A DNA stretch of 64,000 nucleotides from Planomonospora sp. ID82291 (GTDB taxonomy: Bacteria; Actinomycetota; Actinomycetes; Streptosporangiales; Streptosporangiaceae), in assembly GCF_015711645.1 (NCBI RefSeq), contig NZ_JABTEX010000004.1, forward strand, positions 434,001 through 498,000. The letters run 5' to 3'. The translations under genes and the position numbers were made by a program. The notes under the pieces are model-generated. The model saw only the letters and a list, made by a program, of their open reading frames with translations. It ran no database searches and was not told the DNA's origin. Shown here piece after piece: positions 58,379 to 64,000 of this stretch. Numbering within the stretch: the first letter of the stretch is position 1; each line of letters starts with the position of its first letter.

Positions 58379-59068
58379 ATGCCCGCGACACTGGGGAACA
58401 TCCTGATCACCGGCGGCGCGTCCGGCCTCGGCCTGGCCTGCGCCGAGGCCGTCGCCAAGGCCGGAGGGCGGCCGCTGGTCGCCGACGTGAACGTCCCCGC
58501 CTACGACGTCGAGCACGTGGTGGCCGACCTGTCCGACCGGCGCGAGGCGGAACGGGCCGTCACCGCGCTGGCGGAGCGGGCCGGAGGGCTCGACGGCGTC
58601 GTCACCGCCGCGGGCACCGACGCCTGCGGCCGTCTGGCCGACGTCCCCGCCGACCGCTGGGAGCGGGTGGTCCAGGTCAACCTGCTCGGCACCGCCTCGG
58701 TGGTGCGGGCCGCGCTGCCGTACCTGACCGCCTCCCGGGGGCGGGTCGTGACCTGCGCCTCCACCCTGGGCCTGCGCGCGCTGAGCGACGCCACCGCCTA
58801 CTGCGCGTCCAAGTTCGCCGTCGTCGGGTTCACCCGGGCGCTGGCGGCCGAACTCGCCGGACAGGTGGGCGTGACGCTGCTGATCCCCGGCGGCATGCGG
58901 ACCCACTTCTTCGACGACCGCGACCCGCAGTACAAGCCGGGCCCCGACGCGCGGCTCAACCGGCCGGAGGACGTGGCCGCGGCCGTCGTGTTCGCGCTGG
59001 GCCAGCCGGAGGGCTGCGAGGTCAGGGAACTGGTCGTCTGCCCGTCCACGGAGACGTCATGGCCCTGA
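58379..59068 (+). CDS. Short-chain dehydrogenase/reductase
   Basis: A 229-residue classical SDR with cofactor motif TGGASGLG, NAAG-equivalent TAAGTDA, catalytic Ser in CASTLGL and YCASK. It is too short and of the wrong subfamily to be the ADP-heptose 6-epimerase HldD (about 310-330 residues), but an oxidoreductase acting on the heptose or another sugar is plausible. GGAGG lies 7 nt before ATG 58379. Its 3' end overlaps the next gene by 10 bases. Confidence 0.85.
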   Translation: MPATLGNILITGGASGLGLACAEAVAKAGGRPLVADVNVPAYDVEHVVADLSDRREAERAVTALAERAGGLDGVVTAAGTDACGRLADVPADRWERVVQVNLLGTASVVRAALPYLTASRGRVVTCASTLGLRALSDATAYCASKFAVVGFTRALAAELAGQVGVTLLIPGGMRTHFFDDRDPQYKPGPDARLNRPEDVAAAVVFALGQPEGCEVRELVVCPSTETSWP

Positions 59069-60201
59069 ACGGGGCACTGACCGGGGCGCCGATCGAAGAG
59101 CCGACCGGGGGGAGGCCGCCGTCGCTGCTGGTACTGCGCGCGCTGGGGTTGGGGGACCTGCTCACCGCCGTGCCCGCGCTCCGGGCGCTGCGGCGGACCT
59201 TCCCCGGCCACCGGATCATCCTGGCCGCCCCGGCGGCCCTGGCCGGACTGCTGCCGCTGATCGGCGCCGTCGACGAGCTGTGCGACGTGCCGGGACCGGA
59301 CCCGGTGCCCGAGCGCGTCCCCGTCGCGGCCCCGGACATCGCGGTCAATCTGCACGGTCGCGGCCCGCAGAGCACCGCCGCGCTGCGGCGCACCGGACCG
59401 GGACGGCTCCTGGCCCACGCGCACCCGGACCTGCCGGACACGGTGGGCCCGCGGTGGTGCGAGGAGGTGCACGAGGTGCGCCGCTGGTGCGACCTGCTCG
59501 GCTGGTACGGCGTCCCGGCCGACCCGGCCGACCTGCTCCTGGCCGATCCCGTCCTCTCGCCGGGTCCGTCTGGTCCGTCTGGTCCGCCGGGTCCGTCTGG
59601 TCCGCCGGGTCCGTCTGGTCCGCCGGGTCCGTCTGGTCCGCCGGATCCGACTGGTTCATCGGGTACTCCCGGTCTACCGGATCCACCGGATCCACCGGAT
59701 CCGCCGGGGGAGCGGACCGGCCCGGTCCTGGTCCATCCCGGGGCCGCCCATCCCGCCCGGCGCTGGCCGCCGGAGCGGTTCGCCCGGGTGGCGTCCGGCC
59801 TGCACGAGGCCGGTCACGACGTGGTGATCACCGGCGGCGCGGCGGAACGCGGCCTCGCGCGGCGGGTGGCCGCCCTCGCCGGGCTGCCCGCCGACCGGGT
59901 CCTCGCCGGGCGCACCGGCCTGCCGGAACTGGCCGCCCTGGCGGCCCGCGCCCGGCTGGTCGTCTGCGGCGACACCGGCGTGGCCCACCTGGCGAGCGCG
60001 TTCGCCACCCCGTCCGTGGTGCTGTTCGGTCCCGTACCGCCCGCCCTGTGGGGGCCGCCGACCGGCGGGCCGCACACCGCGCTGTGGGCCGGGTCGCGCG
60101 GAGACCCCCGCGGAGAGCGGCCCGACCCCGGGCTGCTGCGGATCGAGGCCGCGCGGGTCCTCGACGCCGCACTCGACCGACTGGAGGTGACCGTCCGTTG
60201 A
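59059..60201 (+). CDS. Glycosyltransferase family 9 (heptosyltransferase-like), copy 2, with collagen-like insert
   Basis: A 380-residue GT9 protein: VLRALGLGDLLTAVPALRAL at the N-terminus, HPGAAHPARRWPPERFA and GDTGVAHLASAFATPSVVLFGP in the donor domain. Between the two Rossmann domains (about residues 168-217) lies a Gly-Pro-Ser/Gly-Pro-Pro triplet repeat not found in ordinary family members. The last codons abut an IS200/IS605-type end: the TGA stop (60199-60201) lies in the TTGACATCC that begins the element, so the native C-terminus may have been altered. Confidence 0.82.
   Translation: MALNGALTGAPIEEPTGGRPPSLLVLRALGLGDLLTAVPALRALRRTFPGHRIILAAPAALAGLLPLIGAVDELCDVPGPDPVPERVPVAAPDIAVNLHGRGPQSTAALRRTGPGRLLAHAHPDLPDTVGPRWCEEVHEVRRWCDLLGWYGVPADPADLLLADPVLSPGPSGPSGPPGPSGPPGPSGPPGPSGPPDPTGSSGTPGLPDPPDPPDPPGERTGPVLVHPGAAHPARRWPPERFARVASGLHEAGHDVVITGGAAERGLARRVAALAGLPADRVLAGRTGLPELAALAARARLVVCGDTGVAHLASAFATPSVVLFGPVPPALWGPPTGGPHTALWAGSRGDPRGERPDPGLLRIEAARVLDAALDRLEVTVR
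59562..59710 (+). repeat. Collagen-like Gly-X-Y coding repeat in the GT9 gene
   Basis: 18-bp units CCGTCTGGTCCGCCGGGT repeat about four times, preceded by shorter GGTCCGTCT units and followed by three CCACCGGAT/CCGCCGGAT 9-mers. They encode Pro-Ser-Gly-Pro-Pro-Gly and Asp-Pro-Pro runs. Third positions contain T and A, unlike the rest of the gene. Confidence 0.85.
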
Positions 60202-60319
60202 CATCCTCCCCTCCCTGAAGGAAGGGGATCCCGACCGTCACCGGTCGGCTTTCCTGCTTCACGGCCCGTTGCCCGCTCGGAGGACTCCGTTGAGGTCTTA
60301 CACCGGCTCCACAGGCGTT
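60198..60319 (-). ncRNA. Predicted omega-RNA (right-end guide RNA scaffold) of the TnpB element
   Basis: In IS200/IS605 elements the transcript running from the 3' end of tnpB through the right end serves as the omega-RNA of TnpB. Here that stretch contains two hairpins: CCGACCG/CGGTCGG (60231-60248) and the terminal 60208-60227 stem. By that rule the guide would be the about 16-20 nt beyond the end, minus strand 60197-60178, inside the 3' end of the GT9 gene. Confidence 0.5.
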
Positions 60320-61426
60320 TCACCTCTCCGCCAGCCCGGCGGCGAGGATGTTCTTGGCGGCGTTGACGTCGCGGTCGTGGACCGCGCCGCAGGCGCATCG
60401 CCACGTTCGGACGCCCAGCGGCATCGCCTCCCGCACGGCTCCGCAGTTCGAGCAGAGCCTGGAGGAGGGAAACCACCGGTCGATCACGACCAGGTCCCGC
60501 CCGTACCAGGCCGTCTTGTACTCCAGCATGGAGCGCAGCTCCCGCCAGGAGGCGTCGGAGGCGGCGCGGGCCGGATTGTGGTTTCCGACCAGGTTGCGGA
60601 CGGTGAGGTCCTCGATCACGACCGTTTGGTTCTCACGGACGAGCCGGGTGGTGAGCTTGTGCAGGAAGTCGCGGCGGCGGTCGGTGATCCGGGCGTGGAC
60701 GCGGGCGACCTTCAGCCGGGCCTCGGCCCGGTTGTTCGACCCTTTCGCCGTGCGGGCGAGGGCGCGCTGAGCGCGGACCAGCCTGCGCCGGTCGCGGCGT
60801 TCGTGCTTCGGGTTGGTGATCTTCTCGCCGGTCGACAGGGTGAGCAGGGACGTGATCCCGGCGTCCACCCCGACCGCGGCGTCCACCGGCTCCAGCGGCC
60901 GGATCGTCTCCTCCACCAGGAGGGACACGAACCAGCGGCCGGCCGCGTCCTTGGACACGGTGACCGTGGACGGCTGCGCCCCCTCCGGCAGCGGACGCGA
61001 CCACACGATGTCCAGTGGCGCGTCCATCTTCGCCAGCGTCAGCCGTCCGTCGCGCCAGCGGAACGCCGAGCGGGTGTACTCGGCGCTCGCGCGGGACCTC
61101 CTCTTGCTCTTGAACGTGGGGTACTTCGCCCGGCGCGCGAAGAAGTTCGCGAACGCCGCCTGCAGGTGGCGCAGCGCCTGCTGCAGCGGCACCGAGGACA
61201 CCTCGAACAGGAACTCCAGCCCTTCGGTGCGCTTCCAGGCCGTCAGCATGGCGGAGGTCTCCACGTAGGAGACCTTGCGGCCTTCGGCCGTATAGGCGCG
61301 GGTCCGCGCCTCCAGGGCCTTGTTGTAGACGTAGCGGACGCAGCCGAACGTCCGGGCGAGCTCGGAGGCCTGCTCGGGGGTCGGGTGGAAGCGGTACTTG
61401 TAGGCCCGCTTCACGATCTGCGCCAT
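60320..61426 (-). CDS. tnpB: TnpB RNA-guided nuclease (OrfB) of an IS200/IS605-type element
   Basis: A full-length 368-residue TnpB. The RuvC-like catalytic residues are intact: D188 in GVDAGITSLL, E272 in VVIEDLTVRNL, D353 in DRDVNAAKNIL. The zinc finger CSNCG (325-329) and CACG (344-347) is complete, and the N-terminal OrfB HTH-like domain (KYRFHPTPEQA) is present. TnpB proteins are omega-RNA-guided DNA endonucleases, ancestors of Cas12, that help the element persist. ATG 61426 is followed by typical basic N-terminus MAQIVKRAYKYRF. Confidence 0.93.
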   Translation of the reverse strand: MAQIVKRAYKYRFHPTPEQASELARTFGCVRYVYNKALEARTRAYTAEGRKVSYVETSAMLTAWKRTEGLEFLFEVSSVPLQQALRHLQAAFANFFARRAKYPTFKSKRRSRASAEYTRSAFRWRDGRLTLAKMDAPLDIVWSRPLPEGAQPSTVTVSKDAAGRWFVSLLVEETIRPLEPVDAAVGVDAGITSLLTLSTGEKITNPKHERRDRRRLVRAQRALARTAKGSNNRAEARLKVARVHARITDRRRDFLHKLTTRLVRENQTVVIEDLTVRNLVGNHNPARAASDASWRELRSMLEYKTAWYGRDLVVIDRWFPSSRLCSNCGAVREAMPLGVRTWRCACGAVHDRDVNAAKNILAAGLAER

Positions 61427-61505
61427 GCCTCACACCGTATCGCGTGTTCGGTTGAGAGCCGTGCGCGTGTTCGATACGCCGGTTCGCTCGGCGGCGAATC
61501 GGCTG

Positions 61506-61556
61506 CCCCTGTCCTGCTCCGCAGGGGTCCGATTCCTTCCCCGCCTGAAGGCGGGG
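61506..61556 (-). repeat. Left-end hairpins of the TnpB element
   Basis: Two stems lie upstream of tnpB: CCCCTG/CAGGGG (61506-61527) and the terminal CCCCGCC-TGAA-GGCGGGG (61539-61556). The TGAA loop matches that of the right-end hairpin. The TnpB target-adjacent motif should flank this side. Confidence 0.65.
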
Positions 61557-61575
61557 GTTTCCTCGGAGGTATCTG

Positions 61576-62598
61576 ATGAGTCTTTCCACCCGCCGGCGAG
61601 ACGAGGGGATCCCGCGGGGCCCCCGCCGGGCCGTGGTGACCGGCGGAGCCGGCTTCCTCGGCTCCTACCTGTGCGAGCGGCTGATCGAGCGGGGGACGGA
61701 GGTGATCTGCATGGACAACCTCCTGACCGGCTCGCCGGACAACGTCGCGCACCTGATGGGCCGGCCGGGGTTCCGCCTGGTCGAGTGCGACCTCACCGGT
61801 TTCGTGCACGTGCCCGGCGACGTCGACCTCGTGCTCCACTTCGCCTCGGCCGCCTCTCCGGTGGACTACCTGCGCCACCCCATCGAGACGCTCAAGGTGG
61901 GCAGCCTCGGCACCCTGCACGCCCTCGGCCTCGCCAGGGACAAGGGCGCCCGCTTCGTGCTCGCCTCCACCAGCGAGGTGTACGGCGACCCGCTGGAGCA
62001 CCCGCAGCGGGAGGACTACTGGGGCAACGTCAACCCGGTCGGGCCGCGCAGCGTCTACGACGAGGCCAAGCGCTTCGCCGAGTCGCTGACCACGGCCTAC
62101 CGCAACGCGCACGGGACCGACACGGCCATCGTGCGGATCTTCAACACCTACGGGCCGCGGATGCGCCCGCACGACGGCCGCGCCATCCCGACCTTCATCC
62201 GCCAGGCGCTGTCCGGCGAGCCGATCACCGTGACCGGCGACGGCGGCCAGACCCGCTCCGTCTGCTACGTCACCGATACGGTCGAGGGCGTCCTCGCCCT
62301 GGCGGAGAGCGACTTCTCCGGCCCGGTCAACATCGGCAACCCGGCGGAGCTGACCATGCTCGCCCTCGCCGAGACGGTCCGCGACCTGACCGGATCGTCC
62401 TCGCCGATCGCGTTCGTGGAGCGGCCCGCCGACGACCCGGCCGTCCGGCGGCCCGACACCTCGCTGGCCGCGTCCCGGCTGGGCTGGCGGCCGCAGGTGG
62501 ACCTCCCGGACGGGCTGCGCCGTACCATCGCCTGGTTCACCGAGGAGCTCCGCGGGTCCGGGCCGGCGCCCCGCCGCCGGGGCGCCCCGGTACATTAA
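61576..62598 (+). CDS. NAD-dependent epimerase/dehydratase, UDP-glucuronate decarboxylase-like
   Basis: A 340-residue extended SDR. It has cofactor motif [10 protein letters not shown], substrate/cofactor signature [21 protein letters not shown], catalytic YDEAKRFAE and [10 protein letters not shown]. These features match UDP-glucuronate decarboxylase (UDP-xylose synthase) and related nucleotide-sugar epimerases. It could instead act on ADP-heptose, as no HldD is otherwise visible, but the motifs fit the UXS group better. GGAGG (61565-61569) lies 6 nt before ATG 61576, just outside the IS left-end hairpin. Confidence 0.83.
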   Translation: MSLSTRRRDEGIPRGPRRAVVTGGAGFLGSYLCERLIERGTEVICMDNLLTGSPDNVAHLMGRPGFRLVECDLTGFVHVPGDVDLVLHFASAASPVDYLRHPIETLKVGSLGTLHALGLARDKGARFVLASTSEVYGDPLEHPQREDYWGNVNPVGPRSVYDEAKRFAESLTTAYRNAHGTDTAIVRIFNTYGPRMRPHDGRAIPTFIRQALSGEPITVTGDGGQTRSVCYVTDTVEGVLALAESDFSGPVNIGNPAELTMLALAETVRDLTGSSSPIAFVERPADDPAVRRPDTSLAASRLGWRPQVDLPDGLRRTIAWFTEELRGSGPAPRRRGAPVH

Positions 62599-62603
62599 AG
62601 ATC

Positions 62604-63095
62604 ATGACATATCCTGATCCGCTCTATCTCGGGGAGAAAGGCGAGGTCAACGCGACCTTCCGGCCCGCCGGCCACCAGCCCGAGCTGACCTACCCCAACG
62701 GCGGCACCGTGGTGCACTACCTGGCGACGGGGGCCTCCACGGGCGGGAAGTTCGGCCTCTACCGGTGGGACATGGGCCCGAACCCGTCGGGGCCGGGCGC
62801 GCACTTCCACCGGTCGATCTCCGAGTCGTTCTTCATCCTCTCCGGCACGGTGCGGATCTTCGACGGGACCCGCTGGATCGACACGGCCCCGGGGGACTAC
62901 GTGCACGTCCCCGAGGGCGGCGTGCACGCCTTCCGCAACGAGTCGGGCGAGCCCGCCTCGATGCTCCTGCACTTCGCGCCGGGAGCCCCGCGGGAGGGCT
63001 ACTTCGAGGGCCTGGCGGAGTTCGCCGTCTCGGGCCGGCCCGGCGAGGAGGAGATGGCGGAGTTCTTCCTCCGGCACGACACCCACTGGGTCTGA
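62604..63095 (+). CDS. Cupin-domain protein
   Basis: A 163-residue single-domain cupin. Metal-ligand motif 1 is in GPGAHFHRSISESFFILSG, motif 2 in PGDYVHVPEGGVHAFRNE. It may be a sugar isomerase or epimerase-like enzyme or a dioxygenase; the substrate is unknown. It begins 5 bp after the epimerase stop. There is no Shine-Dalgarno; TACATT lies 8 nt before the ATG, so it may also have its own leaderless transcript. Confidence 0.78.
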   Translation: MTYPDPLYLGEKGEVNATFRPAGHQPELTYPNGGTVVHYLATGASTGGKFGLYRWDMGPNPSGPGAHFHRSISESFFILSGTVRIFDGTRWIDTAPGDYVHVPEGGVHAFRNESGEPASMLLHFAPGAPREGYFEGLAEFAVSGRPGEEEMAEFFLRHDTHWV

Positions 63096-63154
63096 CGGCG
63101 GACCACCGGCCCTACCTCCGCACCTCCCGCACCTCTGCGCCGCCTCCGGCCCCG

Positions 63155-64000
63155 CTACGGGGAGGCCCGCAGCAGGTCGGTGAGGCGGGTGGCGTTGCGC
63201 TGGGCGTTGTCGCGGCAGCAGTTGTTCATCAGCACGTGGACGGTCCCGGCCCGGCCGGAGAGCTCCCGGAGCCGCGCCGCCCAGTGCTCCAGCTCCACCT
63301 CGGAGTAGAGGTAGGCGAAGCGCTCCTCGATCTTCTTGCTGGTCCACTTCTCCGAGTGGCCGTGGAAGCGGACCACGGCCAGGTCGGCGGTGGCGGCCAG
63401 GACCGGCGGGATCGACGACGGGTGGCCCTGGGGCATGTCGACGCCGACGTACGGGACGCCGTGCTCGGCCAGGAAGCCGAGGGTCCGCTCGCGCTCGCCC
63501 TCCTCCATCCAGGTGCGGTTGCGGAACTCCACGCACGCGCGCATCGGGGCGCAGCGCCGTACGCACTCCAGCACCCGGCGCCGGTTGCCCTCACCGGCCG
63601 GGAACCACGGCGGGAACTGCAGCAGCACGGCGCCCAGCTTGCCCGCCTCGTGCAGCGGCGCGAGCGCGCCGCGGAAGCGCGACCAGACCTCCTCGGCGAT
63701 CTCGGGGCCGACGTCGCGCAGGTAGAGGGTGCCGTCCGGGTCGCCGAGCCGCAGGCGGAGGTCCTTGTGGAGCGAGCGCGCCCGGGTGGGGTGCCCGGTC
63801 AGCAGCGAGAACGCCTTGACGTTGAAGGTGAAGCCCGGCGGCGTGCGGTCCCGCCAGGCCTCCGCCGTCCTGACCGACGGGGGGTGGTAGTAGGTGGCGT
63901 CCACCTCCACCAGCGGGAACCGCGCCGCGTAGAAGGCGAGCCGTTCGGCGGGCGTCGCGACCCCGTCCGGGTACCAGCCCGAGTCGAGCAGCGACCGGTC
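63155..64000 (-). CDS. DUF72 family protein, N-terminus missing (runs off the window)
   Basis: At least 282 residues. The open frame continues past the window edge (visible upstream part includes SGWYPDGVATPAERLAFYA). It shows the DUF72 TIM-barrel pattern: VEVDATYYHPPS, WRDRTPPGFTFNVKAFSLLTGH, LGAVLLQFPPWF, FRNRTWM, VRFHGHSEKW and MNNCCRDNA. The family is widespread with no established activity. It is convergent with the cupin gene, 59 bp between stops. Confidence 0.88.
   Translation of the reverse strand, partial: DRSLLDSGWYPDGVATPAERLAFYAARFPLVEVDATYYHPPSVRTAEAWRDRTPPGFTFNVKAFSLLTGHPTRARSLHKDLRLRLGDPDGTLYLRDVGPEIAEEVWSRFRGALAPLHEAGKLGAVLLQFPPWFPAGEGNRRRVLECVRRCAPMRACVEFRNRTWMEEGERERTLGFLAEHGVPYVGVDMPQGHPSSIPPVLAATADLAVVRFHGHSEKWTSKKIEERFAYLYSEVELEHWAARLRELSGRAGTVHVLMNNCCRDNAQRNATRLTDLLRASP

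Larger units (their letters stand above)
60198..61565 (-). mobile_element. IS200/IS605-type element with tnpB only
   Basis: About 1.37 kb between two conserved ends with terminal hairpins: TTGACATCC and the CCCCTCCC-TGAA-GGAAGGGG hairpin (60208-60227) at the right end, and CCCCGCC-TGAA-GGCGGGG (61539-61556) at the left end. It contains an intact tnpB on the minus strand and no tnpA, so it would need a TnpA in trans to move. It sits between a GT9 gene and a nucleotide-sugar epimerase gene of one locus. Exact end bases are uncertain by a few nucleotides. Confidence 0.75.

Noticed and set aside
60231-60248. CCGACCG/CGGTCGG stem considered as a terminator of the GT9 gene
   Set aside because: It lies inside the IS right end and is better explained as part of the omega-RNA scaffold.

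Overview
The window is very GC-rich with almost only G/C third codon positions, GTG/TTG starts, many ATGA stop/start overlaps and terminators that are long GC stems without U-tracts. Together with the families present (DUF5753-type XRE regulator, DUF574 methyltransferase, MsiK-like ATPase, DUF2254, DUF72), this points to a filamentous actinobacterium, probably a Streptosporangiales relative (Nonomuraea/Streptosporangium-like). That placement is inference. No rRNA, tRNA, CRISPR array or replication origin was found.

Layout. 1-2548: start of a CMP-sialate synthetase-like gene, a CsbD stress protein, an esterase and a SecD-head protein. 2.9-21.7 kb: an alpha-glucan locus, with a secreted alpha-amylase, a 1955-residue amylase-pullulanase fusion, a maltose/maltodextrin ABC importer (malEFG plus a malK/msiK ATPase), an intracellular GH13 alpha-glucosidase, two nearly identical LacI regulators and a PfkB kinase. 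Polymers would be cut outside, imported as maltodextrins and hydrolysed inside. TTGCnGCAA-type palindromes in the divergent amyPul/malE region are the likely LacI operators. 21.8-31.2 kb: indolepyruvate:ferredoxin oxidoreductase with a divergent Lrp regulator, a PRC-barrel/DUF2382 stress protein, a P-loop protein, a DUF574 methyltransferase, an XRE/DUF5753 regulator and a TraR/DksA zinc-finger protein. 31.3-37.8 kb: an Entner-Doudoroff operon, zwf - 31-codon micro-ORF - edd - glk - eda, divergent from a ROK repressor, with one perfect palindrome over the -35 boxes of both promoters. 37.9-49.4 kb: two orphan sensor kinases, small membrane proteins, a ChaB-like protein, catalase, a CBS-domain remnant, an isochorismatase-like hydrolase, DUF2254 and DUF6766-like membrane proteins, and a 27-residue membrane micro-protein.

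49.4-63.1 kb is the most interesting region: a heptose-glycan locus with gmhB, gmhA and a fused hldE, a NodU/CmcH-type carbamoyltransferase, five glycosyltransferases (two GT9 heptosyltransferase-like, one GT2, two GT4-like), an SDR, a UDP-glucuronate-decarboxylase-like epimerase and a cupin protein. ADP-heptose genes in a Gram-positive that lacks LPS, with a carbamoyltransferase and no recognisable HldD epimerase, suggest an undescribed carbamoylated heptose-containing surface glycan or glycoconjugate. An IS200/IS605-type element with only tnpB sits inside the locus and supplies the stop codon of the second heptosyltransferase. The window ends inside a DUF72 gene.
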